A stretch of 64,000 nt of DNA, from positions 5,808,589-5,872,588 of the forward strand of contig WMCF01000032.1 in NCBI GenBank assembly GCA_009792885.1, given 5' to 3'. Origin of the DNA: Eremophila alpestris peregrina. Taxonomy: Eukaryota; Chordata; Aves; Passeriformes; Alaudidae. Made by a program: the position numbers and the translations under genes. Positions 25,389 to 37,900 of this stretch are shown piece after piece (the first letter of the stretch is position 1; every line of letters starts with the position of its first letter). The notes under the pieces are model-generated. The model was not told where the DNA came from and searched no databases. It worked only from the letters and a program-made list of their open reading frames with translations.

Positions 25389-27830
25389 GATCTGCTTCCT
25401 CTGTTAGTCCCTCTATGGCTTTTTTTTTTCATGGGTTTGAAGGTTCTCAATAGTGAATATTAGTAGTCTTTGTCCCTGAGGGGTTTTTTGAGAGCTTTTT
25501 TCTTCTTTAAAGAAAGGAAAAAAAGGCAACTCAACCCCAAAATAAAATGAAAGAAGAGTTGATATTGAAATGTTTCCTGCACATGAAGGAGCCTCTTTTG
25601 TGAGAAGGAAAGGTGCAGTTTTAAGTTGAAGGAAGAGATTTCCTCCCTTTCTTTCCCCTGTTTTTTTTTTTTTTAATTATTTCTGACTATAGTAGTGTCA
25701 AAAGAGGCAGCTTGGAGTGGATTTATGGTGAGAAGTGTGGCACCTGCTTGTGTCTGGCAGTTTAATGGCACTTTTGCATTGTTTGTGCAAGGAGGTCAGT
25801 GCAGCTCCACAGTCAATAGATGGGTCAGAGGTCTCTGCTCTCCCTTCCCCAACTTACAGAAGCTGTCCCAATGGGATACTGCCCCTTCCCAGCTCTTCAT
25901 GGCCTCTCCACATGACTGACAGGCTGCACTGAAGCTGACTTCAAATACAAATTATTTTAAGGAAGATGTCACGTGGGCTGCTGGCCGTAGCACAGTGGGC
26001 TGTGACTTTCTGAAGATGTAGGGCAGTGTGCCTTTGATTTTCCTTCTCTGTCCCCTCCCAGAGGTCAGCCCTGGGGGCAGCCACTCCAGTGTGTTTTGCC
26101 AATGTCATCAGGAGTGCTGCTTCTCTCACCCTGTATTACAGTGTATTCTGAACTGCACTAATTTTTGGCTGTGTAAACAGCCTCTTGACCTGCTTCACTT
26201 GTGTAGACAAATGTCTGGATGGGGTAAATATCTGTATGACTGGACAGGGTAAATATTATGGGAACTCAGTGCTCTGTTGTTCTCCTGTTGGCTATTTTCA
26301 TGTTGTTCCAGAACTTCTTGCTCACTATCCTGGAGATTCACTTCAGGTGGCAAACTGAGCACAAACTGGATGTGGATGTGCCTGTCAAAGACACCTGAGT
26401 ACACCAAAGTGACCCATTGCCATCACTGACACAAAAATGCAGGAGCCCAGTTATTGCTGCTCACCTTCCTGTCCATTCAGTGCTAATAAAAGCACTTTAT
26501 GAAGCCATTTGCAGTGGATTTGTAACCTTGGCTAGAAAGTACCTCTTTTCCTTCTAATTAATTTTAATTTCTTTTAAACCCTGGTGCCTTCAAATGCCAA
26601 AGTATGTGCTAGAGCTTCTCACTTAGACATTCTCCTAATAGCTGCAGTTTAGAAAAAGACCTCTTCTTTGTGGTAATGATATGGAACAAGTTGTATACAT
26701 TAAAAAAAAAGGCAACATTAAGTTGCCTTTCAAGTCTAACATTAGTAACAACTTGATGTTAAGAGTTTCCATTCCAATTTGGATTCTCTCTCTGTTATTC
26801 TGTGTAACTTTTTGTGGTTCAGTGCAGCAAATGTAATGCTCGAGTTTATAGAGTGCAGCTGTAGATGCTCAGTGCCAAAGCTCTCAAGACATAAATGGGA
26901 TTAAAATGGTGCCTGAAGACAAACCAGCAAGTTCAAAATCATGCAAAATAATGGCAGAAGGGAGCAGAACCACGTTATCTACAGCAGTCATGCTCATGGA
27001 AACACTGTCATTCCTGCTGAGAGGATGGGCTAACCCTGTTCATGGGTTGGGGAAATTTCCACAACTGGCACAAGTGTTTGTTTTCTGTTCCACTTCGGGG
27101 TGGTTCTGCTCATTTCCTCTCCCTCCCCAGTGCCTTGTTTATCCTCTCCCTGACAGAAATGGCAAAATAGTGGTGACTGGTGTGTGCACCTTGCAGTGAC
27201 CTCCCTGCCAGGACATCAGAGCAGAGGATTGGGCTCAGTGTCTTCAAACTCTGTAGTGGCTGATCAGTTCAGATTTGGTTGTCTGGTTTAAGAAGAGGTC
27301 ATTAAGAAGATCAAGAAGTTGCTGTGAGCTTAGATACTGCGTTTAATCTGAACTGGTGCCATGCCTCCTGGAAAGGACAGGGTTTGGGTTCTGCAGAAGA
27401 ATGGGAGAATTGTAGATGATGCATGTAATTACCTCTACTGGAAGGCCCAGTTTTTGTGGAGAATTCTTCAAATTCACAGGGGCAGGATGAACACTTGGGT
27501 TGAAACCCAAATCTAATAAGGAGCAGCAATAGCTGAAGAACAGCTAACGTGGAGTGAAGCACAGACTCTGTACAGCTGGGGTCTTGGAAGGAAATCCTTG
27601 AGGCTGCTGTCTGTGCCAGAGCATGAATGGCCATCATAGATTAAAAAAAAAAGCAGTGTCCCAGCACTTGGCTTGATAGAGTGTAAGGACAGGCACTTAG
27701 GAGAGATCATGTTTTCCCCCCTCTAAATGAAGTGTATTGTCTCTGAGAGTGCACATTGTAGGAGGGGGAAGGGAAAAAAGGATGGAAATTGGATTAAATC
27801 ACTGGGCTTCAGGCCTAAGCATTTCCTGCT

Positions 27831-27876
27831 CCTTTTTTTTTTTTTCCATTTTTTTTCCTTTTTTTTTTTTTTTTTT
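27831..27876 (+). repeat. T-rich low-complexity tract
   Basis: Runs of 13, 8 and 18 T separated by ccat or cc-type interruptions. Confidence 0.9.
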
Positions 27877-29470
27877 AAACACACCAGTGCTGCCTCACTC
27901 ACGTGCTGAGCTCTGCAACTGTGCCCAGGTCCCTGCCTGCAGGCAGTGCCACGTCCTTCCTTCTGGGAATTCCAGGCCTGCAGGAGCTCCTGCTGGAGGG
28001 CTGGGGATGGGGAATTGTCCTGGCCTGGGAATTTATGCAGCACTTGAGCCCCAGCCAGGTAATACAGGCACTGCTTGCTTAGCCCTGAGCTGTAGGAGCA
28101 TTAAATTCATACTTCCTTTATAGCATGGGGTTTCTTTCCATTATCCAGTTTGCTGGAAAATTACCTTGTGAGGAGCCTGTGTTTTGAGGCATTAATGGAT
28201 GATAATGATTAATAACAGTTTCCTAAGCAAGGAAATCAAGTGGCTTCTAAAAGACCACAAGTGGAGGAGCCTCTTTTGGGTGGGAATGTGTGAGCTAATC
28301 TGCTGTGGGAAAGGAATGTCTGTGGAATTGTGTGCATCTGCCACGGGTGAGCTGGGCAGGCTGAGTGGATGTGAGTGGTGCAGGATACCTGCCAAATCCC
28401 TCCAGCTGCCCTTTTTGTGCCCTTCACCTCAATATCCCAAAGAATTACCTGATTCTTGCCTTTTAACAAAATTAACTCACGGCTGTAACTTTGTCCAACT
28501 GGGAATACCAGGAAGAAATAACCTTCTAAAGCTGAAGGCCTGTTCCCATGAGGATTCCTTGCACATTTTGCTGGTCTGGGATTTGGGGCAGAGACCTGCA
28601 TGAACCCTGAAGCATCCGTGGTGGTGGGGTTTTTTTAAGAGTCCTGCAAGGGAATTTGCAGAATCCCCAGAAAGGAAATCCGCCTTTTCAGCGAGAATGC
28701 TCATTTGACAAGCTGCCAGTTCTGAGCTAAGCCTCATTTAATAAAGATTTAGTCTGTGGGGACCTGTCAGTGGAAACTGAGTTTGGTGAGAGTGTCTCAT
28801 TCTTTTCATGGCTGTAGTGCACAGAGGCTTTCAGCCAGCACTGTGGAGAAACTGGGGATAAGAACATCCAATTTAGAGGACCCCCTTACCTCTGGGAACA
28901 TTTCCTTGCTGTGTAAGATGGAGATTGCTGAGTTGGTAACAGCTAAGGGAATAAATGGATTGTTATTTGACTTCAACCCAACAGGACTCCAGTGTTCACT
29001 GCTGATTAGCACAGCTTAGATCTGCATTCATGGGCAGGAAAAAAATATCCATCCCAATTGTTAGGCAAATCCTTTCTACTCTGTGCTTTCCATCTCTCTT
29101 TGGTGTGTGGTATGAGCTGCTCTGATGAATTCCAGCACCTGTGGAAGCTGAGGTGTGCAGACATACCTGAGCTAGGTATTATCCAACCACAGCTCTCAAA
29201 ACCCTAGCAGTGATTATATTGAGATGGTTGCTGCAATAAGCCAAGGGTCAGCAAGTTGTGTCTTCTTGGCCTCTACACTGCTAGCTCCTGCAAATTGGAC
29301 CAAATATAAAGGCAGAGCTGAAAGTCTTTAATTATGAAATAAGGGCTCACAATGTTAGTATGGAGGAAATGATGATGAGTCTTTAATCAACCTAGCCTTC
29401 TTCTTAGTTGTTACTTACACTTGAGAAATTATTCTAAATTAACAGGAGGAATAAATTCAAAACAGATTAG

Positions 29471-29584
29471 TTAAACCACTTTAAATGCACTAAAGTGAAT
29501 TAAACTACACCGAATTAAGGCCATTCTAGCTAAACTACATTAAAACCCTGTGTGAACACTTAATTGTAATTAAAGTGGCTTTAG
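29471..29584. repeat. AT-rich element with imperfect terminal inverted repeats
   Basis: ttaaaccactttaa at 29471-29484 matches the reverse complement of ttaaagtggctttag at 29570-29584 with few mismatches. The interior is a series of related taaactaca/ttaaa motifs. It may be an old nonautonomous DNA transposon. A similar aaaccactttagtggg occurs near 24222. No family is recognised. Confidence 0.4.
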
Positions 29585-31638
29585 TTCACAGCTCTAATAC
29601 CAATTAACTATATAATGCCTGTGCCTGTGTAGAGAGCTTTGCAGTGTTGGGGAAGCTGGCCTGCTCATTTAACCAGCTTGGTAAATGGAATTGAGCTTTG
29701 GAGTTGTGCTAAGACAGGTTTCAGCTGCAGATCTGTTTTTATTCTAATGTGTCTGCTTGTATTGTGTTAACGTGTTTTTAAAAAAAAAACCAAAACAGAA
29801 AAAAAAAGCATGGCACAGCCCTTGGCATTTCCTGCTTTCTGGAAAGGAAAGCCAGTAGCCAAAAAAAGCTGAAGGCAGAGTGTTGGCCTGTATTGTTTGC
29901 TCCAGAGTGGACTTGCTCTAAATATATGTGTAATCTCCTGCACTCCCTCAGCAGTGTGCTTTCTCTGGGAGATGTCTGTAGATGGAAGGGGATGAGACAT
30001 GGAACCTGTTCTCTGTTTCCATGGTGCTCTTCCCTGTCTCGGAGGGATCCCTCATGGATGAGGATTCATCTCAGCACCGTGGGAAAAGCCTCTTCCCCAG
30101 CACATTTCCTGCCCAGCTTTGCTGAGCACAGGGACTGGCCTGGGAAGGTCTGGCCCCTGTGAGGAGATGGGGATGCTTCAGTGCTGACACCAGCAGGGCT
30201 CTCCACATCCTCCCCACACCTCACATTGGCCAAGACATGGCTGGCTGTGTTCCCTGCCCTTCTGTGGGATGAGTGACATCCTGAGACACTCCAGCATCTC
30301 AGCAAACACCTCGTACAGCATTTTTTTTTAAGGACTGAAAATCAAGTATCTGAACACACAGAGTGTTCAGAACAAGCTGATGAGGAGGTCAGAGTGCTCC
30401 TTGTGTTGCCAGCATTTAAAAAAAAAATCAATTAGCCTGGTAGAACATAGCTGCTTATCTGTGGGTACATAAGCTTTTTAGAGACATGTCCTGAAGTCTG
30501 GAAGGAAAAAAAAAAGCAGTGTAGGAAGTGGTGTAGGCATGACACGATCCCACAGCAGTTTCTTTTCTTGCTGAGATGACTTCCGTCCTTCATGGAATAA
30601 ATAGAGATGAGTGCTCCTTTGGCAGCAGCCCAGGCTGCTTCATTTATTCTTCTGGGTGAACGTTTTTCTCTTCCCACACTCCTTTAACCTCTTCTCTCTG
30701 TTTTATTATCACTATCTCTAGTCACTGCATGGAAACAGAAAGAACACTGCAGATTCAATGGAAAGCTTGCTTTTGGCAAAAGCTAACTTTAAGGTAAACC
30801 ATTCTCAGTCTGGCAATCATTTAGGACAGCTGTGTTCTTGAGGTGCTCCAAAGCTGTAGCTCTTTTTTATTCTGTGGGCTGAAATGACAAAGTTTTAAAA
30901 GGAAATACCTTGAAAATCATTGATGGAAAGTTAAAAATGAAACTGCAGTGCTTCTCAGGAACCACCTGAAGGCTTCAGCTTTGCTCTCAAGTTTCTTAAG
31001 GAGTTTTGATAGACTTTCCAACCAGTAGTGAAATAGCTATAATCTATCCCATGTGAAGAGCTTCTCACCATTCTGTGCTGCTGTTACTGCAGTTAAGGTT
31101 GAAAGAATGTGTTAATTGGAAGTTGGATAAACTGAGATTGGTAAAACTGGTACCTGATGATAAACACCTGGATTGTTTTGAGCCCTTGTGTACTCAGAAT
31201 TAACTTCTTAAACCTATTCTGCTGCCAGGACATTTTGTTCCAAGTGATCTTCATGGCAGAGGGGGCATGGTGTGAAGAAGAGTCACAAAGCCAGCATTTT
31301 CTGTAAAGTCAGGTGATGAGCAAAGAACATTTAATGCAGTGGTAAACCTTTAACAGGGATGCAACCCAGAGTGTACCTCCTGCACTGTGGTGCCTTGTGG
31401 CTTTATTTAGGCTTTCCCCCTTGCAAAGGAGATAAACACATCTTGTGTATCCCTTTTCTTGTGTTCATCTGTAGATCTCTTTTCTTTGTGACTTCATCTG
31501 TTGGATGGGATGAAATATATCTCCCTTAAGTGCAGTTTCAGCAGCTAAAATCAGCCTTCCAGGACCACAGTCCACAGATACATTGGGATAACTAACAATG
31601 TGGATCACCCTTTGGAATTTGCAAGCTGAGAGTGGCTG

Positions 31639-31760
31639 TTCCATGTGGGGATTTTCATGCAGCAGACAAGGCTGTACATTGGTTTCTTTCATTGCCTGTT
31701 TCATATGGAGGTTTTTCATCCTGCAGTTTTTCATCCAGGGCTGTATCTTGGTTTATTTGG
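31639..31760 (+). repeat. Degenerate tandem duplication, unit about 60 bp
   Basis: 31639-31698 and 31699-31760 align with indels: ttccatgtggggattttcat versus tttcatatggaggtttttca, and ggctgtacattggtttcttt versus ggctgtatcttggtttattt. Confidence 0.6.
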
Positions 31761-32810
31761 TCCCCAGCAATGTGAGGCAGGGCCTTGGAGAGCAGAGGTT
31801 GAGCAAACTGAAGGCTGATCTGTAAGTCTTTAGGAATGATACCAACACCTGGAAGAGCTGACCAGCCCTTGGGCAGCTTTGTGGGGGATATTTTTGCTGT
31901 GCTCTGTTTCCCCTTTCTCTACATGAGACTCTAGATGTTTTCTGCCCTTTTTTTGGCTTCATGCTCCCATGGAGGTGAGAAGTACCACAAATCCTGGCAA
32001 CCACACTGGAGCTGGGAAAGCTGTTGACACTGCAGCACCATCCCTGCACAAACTCCAGTGCTTGCAGGTTCCATGGTGCCTCTCCAAGCCAGCACTGCTC
32101 CTCTGGTTACTTCCCTGTATGCAGCTTTTATTTTGAAAGTGCTTCCAGACCCTGTGGCTTCAGTCTCCTGCCAGTCTGGCAGATACCACTTGGATTTACT
32201 CTCATTTTCAGGGGCTGCTCTGTCTCCACTTCTGCCATTAGTGTCAGTGCAGTGGTAAAATGCTGTTCCTCCAAGCTGTCTCCATTTTCCTGTAAGGCCA
32301 GTTCATGCATCATTTGCTAGAAAGGTTCTGATAGCTCAGCAAATGTTCGGAGACAAATTGATGCTCTTTTGTGGCAAAAGGCCCAGTGCATAATTTTATA
32401 TTTACTTGGGATAATGTGGCCTTGGATAACCGAGTCCCAGATTTACTGTTGCAGGATAGAGTGTCTAAGGGTTTATCCAGCCTCAACCCCCCTTTTTTAA
32501 ATACTGTAGTTTAATCCTGATGAGCAGGCAGAGGAATATCTCTGGTTGTGACCAGGCTTTCACTGGCAGCCAGTCCCTGGGTCCTAAACTGACTCATCAG
32601 TCAGAAAGATTAATAACTGCTCTGCTGGATGATTTCACTTGCCATGGCACATATCCATTAATGGAAAACAAATATTCTCTGGAAAATGAAATGCAGATTG
32701 TGGTATTGTGGCCAGCCAAGTCCTTTTAGCCAGATGCAAATTTAAAGCATGTATTAAGTGTCCCTTGAAAGCAAGGACTTCAGGTTCCTTGCTGGTTGGC
32801 AGTCTAATAT

Positions 32811-32918
32811 TCTATTTTCTCTTTTTTTCTTTTTTTCCTTCTTTTTCTTTCTTTTTTTTTCCCTTCCCCCCCCTTTTCCTTTTTTTTTTTTTTCCCTTTT
32901 TTTTTTCATATTTCCTTT
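32811..32918 (+). repeat. Polypyrimidine (T/C) tract, about 108 bp
   Basis: Nearly uninterrupted T and C with T runs of up to 14 and a C run of 8. Low complexity; assembled length may be unreliable. Confidence 0.9.
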
Positions 32919-34486
32919 CAATGGGGGTGATTCCCCTACATCTGGAGCTGCACTGTGAATTTTTTTTGCTGCTAAAAGAGCTGGTGAGAGGATGTTTTCA
33001 GCAGAGTTTTCTCTTTCCAGCAGTAATGCCTTTTAGCATGTGCAGGAGGGTAGAGGGTGTGAAGAAAGAAGTGGAGGCGAGCAGGGCAGGAAAGCTTTGC
33101 CTTGCAGCAGCCTGACACGTTTAAAAAATAAAGACTATCCCCGAGGAGCTTTGGTATGCCAAATGTGTTAGTTAAATGAGCGTGGAGTGCTGGTTCATGG
33201 CAAGGCTTCAGGAGTGGGGATGGGGGCTCTGAGCTCAGCCTCCCTCTCGGAGGCCCCTCTCAGCTCAGGAGCTCCAGCAGTGCTCACACCATCTGCAGAA
33301 AGCATGGGAAAGGGGGACTGTGCTCTTTCCCTTCCACCCCCCACTCCTCCTTAGGCTGGTGGAGATCCCAGAGCTCCCTCTGCACCACTGAGTTTGTGCT
33401 CTGCAGTTTGGGGAGGCAGCACCTGTGATCTCCCTCCTATCACAGGGTGCTCCATGGGGAGGGTTCCTAAAGGCTGGGGAAGCCAAGAGCAAAGGGGTTA
33501 AGTGGAATATCTGTGGTGCAGCCCTTGGGTTTTGCTGCTCTGCACCTCCTCATGTGTGGCTGATGGGAAGGAGCTTGTTTGCCAGGATAATCACTCAGCA
33601 GGGAGTACCTGTGGGGCAGAGCAGGAGGAGAAAGAAAAGCTTACAAAGAGCAAGTTCCTTACCAGACCCTGTTAGAAACAGCCCCCAGTTGTGAAAGTTC
33701 TGGACTTTAATCTCAGCATTCTTTGTTGTATTCCTTTTGATCAGAAGGAAGTTGTTGTTTCAATCAGGAGGAAGCACAGAAATGTTCTTGAAGGAATTTC
33801 TGCATGGGGAGGAAAAGAGATACTGGTTTGAAAACCTAAGCCTTTGTTCTAGGTTAGCTGATATAGATCTCTGTCTGCATTCCCAATATTGGGGCAGCAG
33901 CCAGGGACTTGGACTCTTTCCAGATATTTAAATAATTTCTAGTAAGTTGGCATTTATCACCACTAACAAGGATTTATCAAAAAAACCTTACAGATTAAAT
34001 TGCATCCTTTTGCTTGGTTCATGCAGGTGGGAAAATGTGGCTCGATATGGTGTTGGAATGGATTTATTTTTTAAAATTTTATTTAGCAAAATTGGTTTGC
34101 ATTTTTGGATTTTGGGCAGGATTTTTCAAATAAAAATAATTTGGGAGTTAAACACTTACAACTTCCCTTTCCTCCCAGGAACATGACTAGAAATAGGTAT
34201 AATTCACACTAACTCAGCTTGTGACTGCTTCAAGTGTGTCTGTAGCATCCACGTTTGTTGTACCTATATATGTGGATGGTATATGGAGGGGTTTAGCATT
34301 TATTCTAGGTCTACCTTGAACAGAAGCATTGCATGGAGATTGGTTTTTTTTTAAAAAAAAAAGCATGTATAATAAATTCCACCCCCTTTCCAACCCACTC
34401 ATGCACTCGGATTTCTAATGAATAAGCCTGCATATTTATTCATGAAGATTAAAAAACTGTGCAGATAGCGGCAGCTGGCTGAACCA

Positions 34487-34515
34487 TTTTTTTTTTTATT
34501 ATTATTATTATTTTT
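34487..34515 (+). repeat. Poly(T) then (ATT)n
   Basis: Eleven T followed by attattattattatt and ttt, 250 bp before exon 2. Confidence 0.85.
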
Positions 34516-34764
34516 GTTCTCTAAATCTGCTGACCTGTGATCAGTAGTAAAGAGGAAACCCTTCTGATTAACTTAGGCTGTTTGTGACTGGGACAGACAA
34601 AATGGCTCAGCTGTTTTACTGCTGAGGCCCAGAATGTGGTTTCATTGGGTGGGATGGAGAGAGGGGAGCAAGTGAGACCCAACAAAAAAAAAAAAATCAC
34701 ATTTTTATATTTTAAAAATATAAAGGCAGAGCCCCAGATGTGACACCCTTCTCTGTCCCTGCAG

Positions 34765-34934
34765 GCCCTGCTGCTGCTGGGAGGCATCGCTCTCTCCTGC
34801 CTGGCTCTGGACCTGCTCTTCCTCCTCTTCTACTCCTTCTGGCTGTGCTGCCGCCACCGCAAGAGCGAGGAGCACCTCAATGCTGACTGCTGCTGCACGG
34901 CCTGGTGTGTCATCATTGCCACCCTCGTGTGCAG
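34765..34934 (+). CDS. TTYH3: TTYH3 exon 2: TM1 and start of TM2
   Basis: Follows a pyrimidine-rich acceptor ending ctgcag and ends at gtaggt. It encodes residues 1-56 plus two bases of a serine codon. It begins ALLLLGGIALSCLALDLLFL (TM1), followed by a basic RHRK turn, the Cys-rich NADCCC stretch and the first half of TM2 (TAWCVIIATLVC). The incoming phase is 0, matching a preceding exon ending in a full codon as in other TTYH3 genes. Confidence 0.97.
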
Positions 34935-37900
34935 GTAGGTCCCCAGCCCTGTCCTTGGTGTGTCCTGCCTCCCACCTCCAGCACCCTCTCTCCATCCCGT
35001 GTGTGCACGTTTTTAAATGCCTGTAATGTATCTCCCATCCTCTCTGCCTCTTGCAGAGCTGCCTGGTGGTTTGAGCCATGTGAAAAGGAATAGTTAATGC
35101 CCTGCTCTTTGATACTTTCCAAGTGGTAAATCAAGGACCCTCCGTCCTTGGGAGCTTATGGCTCAAGCAGGACGGATACAGCTGAAATATTTATCGGGTC
35201 TAAACGCAGATTTGTCAGAGCTTGGTGTCCAGAAGGAGTCACTGTGTGTGGGAGAGTAGATTGGGAAGAAGGAGTCACAGATGATTCTTTTGGTTTGGGA
35301 AGGGTTGGTGTTTGACTGGAGGGAATGTTCAGGTTTTATAGCCCTGCTGCATTTTATCTGCACTAACGTGCCATCTCCAAGGGCTGCTAGTGATGGTGCC
35401 AGGGTCAGCAATCTTTCCTGTTATGACTGAGCAACAGAAGCTTTTGGAGGTGAGGTGAAGAGAAGGATTGCTGAAAACCAAGAAAAAAAATCAATAATTA
35501 GTGGAGAATGGATGCAGGAGAATTTAAAAGGAGATAATCTCCTAGAAAGTGAATGATGGGGCATCTGAAAGCAGGGACATGCTTGTGGATATGGAAGGAA
35601 GGAGCCTCTGATCTTGTTTGGACTTGGGCAGAATGAGTCCTCTGGATGTGTGCCCTGTATTGAGCACTTTCCAATTCCCAGCATCATCTCTTCTTGCCCA
35701 GGACTCCAGGTGGTCCCAGCTGCCCCTCTGTGGGTCTGAGAGGAGGCAGCAATGAGATGATTGCGTTTGGCAGTGCCCTGTGGTTCAGTTTTGCCATTTA
35801 GCCTGCTGATAGTTGTGGGTGTGCTGTGTGATCCTTCTGGAGCTGAGGTGTTCCTTGAAGGCCAGGCTCAGCTGCTCAGGAGCCAGGCTGTGCTGCTGCT
35901 GCCTTGGTGTGTTTGCTCTTTCGAGGCACTCGCTTAAGAGAACAGCAAATCCTTGAAGTGTTGGAACAAACAGTGCAGAGCAGACATTCTGTGGTGAGTT
36001 TAGCAGCTGGGGGTGGATTTGCCTGTAGAAGAAGCAGGAGCTGAGGGCTGAGGAGGAGACCTTGTGTACCAGCCAGTATTGCTGGGTTTGCAGGGAGCTC
36101 TTCCACACTTTGCTGAGTGCAAGTAGGTGCCTGGGGTGGGAAGGCAAACCACAGAACAACTTGCAGAGAAGAAATCTCAGCCTCATTCACCTTTATTTTA
36201 GTGATTTTAAGAGCTTCAGCTGCATCCATTCCAATCCACTGAGAGAGCTGTGGTCCTAACCCTTTCTTACAGAAGCTCTGGCTGATGCTATTTATAGTTG
36301 TGCTGCTGCTACAGGCCCTTGTTAGCTATTGTTATGCAGCAAATGTGACCCAGGCAGCTGCTGCCCTGTGCTGGTTGTGTTTGTTTTTGATTGTAGAAAG
36401 AGTGAGAAGGAGGTATTCTGCACTTCTCCAGAGCATATGTGAGATAATTTAAAATTGGAAGGGCAGCGTGTAAATTCTGGTAAACTTGATGTGACTCTGT
36501 CAAATGCACCAGCTGGGAAGCTGCTTAGGCTTCCTCAAAATCCAAACCACTGGTTCTCATCCTTGGTGTACAATTTGTATTAAATGCAGAACCATAAAAC
36601 TAAGGTTCATAACATAAAGTTCTATCTGAACCTACAGTGACATTGGATGATCATTTTTCTTGACTTTTTAAATCAGTTGTTTAATTTCCTCTGTGAATTC
36701 AGCATGCTTGAGCAAGAGCAGGTTGGTGCCATCGTGGTGAGGAAGGTGCTGTCCAAGTGCTGCTGCTCTCCTGCAGGGCTGAGGTTGGTTTTCTGCCTCT
36801 CTGCAGCAGCTGGATGCCCTCAAAGCAGTGTCCTTTGGCACTCTGTGCTCAGCCTGTGCCTGGGAATGCAGATACAGCTCTGGCCAAGCTGACTCCAGCT
36901 GTTGGTATCTACCTGGGACTTCCTGCTAGCACTGATTAAAGATCAGCCCACTGGATATATCCTGTCCTATCCCAACTGTGTGCCACATGTAACAGGAGAG
37001 CCAGACCAGCTGTCCTAATGGGGTAAAAGGCTGTTTTACCTGACAGCAGCCTGACCTGGGGGGCACTTCTGTGGCTCTGCTTGGGTGCTGAAGCAGCAAG
37101 AGGTTCCAACCAGCAGCAGGTCTGGTCTGTCTGAGTACTTGGGACTATTGTCTTCCTAGCTGAGCACTGGATAACTCTGGTTAAGCCCAGCTGTGCCCAG
37201 AGCATGCTTCTGTGGGTTCCCTCAGTCCCAGGGGTCTGTTTGTGCTGTGGGTGCTGCTGTGTGCTCAGGATCACAGTTCCCTCATGACTCACAGCAGGGA
37301 GGGTGCTGAGCCAGCAGAGCCATAACTGGTTAACAGGGGCTCTCCAACAAAACGTCTCTAATGAGTCTTCCCAGTTGTCCTAGCCACAAAGCTGCAGGAA
37401 TGCTTAGCCTAGATTTTTTCATTCATACTTCAGTTCTAGTCCTTAGCAATTTTGATTGGTTTCTGCGTAGGGGGAGTTGTCCTTTAAACTATCTCACCCA
37501 CTGGTTAGGTGACCCTAATTCTCCCCGAAGGCACCTCAGCTCCAAAGGTGGGGAGAAAGCTTTGTGGAAAGGGTATCAGAAAGAAATGGGTGCAAAGAAA
37601 TGGTAAAAACTTGTTTTATCAAGTGCCAGTAATAGCACTTCCCCCCGGTGCGAAAGTGCAAGGTGGTAATTAGACAGACAAATTAACATTCCTCCTGAGA
37701 ACTTGAAGTCTAAAAAGGGCTCTTCTTATGAAGTTCCTGTAATTAAGGATGACTTGGTGTAGTTAGATTATTCATTTCTAAGGATGTGATGTGAATGGCT
37801 AGTGCTCATCTTTCCAGACTGCTGTCTGGGTACCCCGAGGGTCCCAGTGTGTGTGTGGGTATTACAGCAGGAGGATCCCATCACTAGAAAGCACATCTAT

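Larger units (their letters stand above)
1..34764 (+). other. Non-coding: probable TTYH3 intron 1 (partial)
   Basis: No exon could be recognised here. Open frames are short, unsupported by splice phase and mostly overlap repeats. TTYH3 exon 1 should encode about 41 residues including a PWWV motif and usually lies in a CpG island; neither was found. The simplest reading is that the whole stretch is intron 1. It could also include upstream intergenic DNA if a GC-rich exon 1 was missed. Stretches 1-5700, 8426-20250 and 23530-29440 hold nothing I can name beyond the repeats listed separately. Confidence 0.6.

Noticed and set aside
26708..26730. 9-bp stem with 5-base loop (aaaggcaac/gttgccttt)
   Set aside because: Stems this short are expected by chance in 64 kb; no evidence of a functional RNA.
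34705..35079. 124-codon minus-strand open frame
   Set aside because: Antisense shadow of TTYH3 exon 2.
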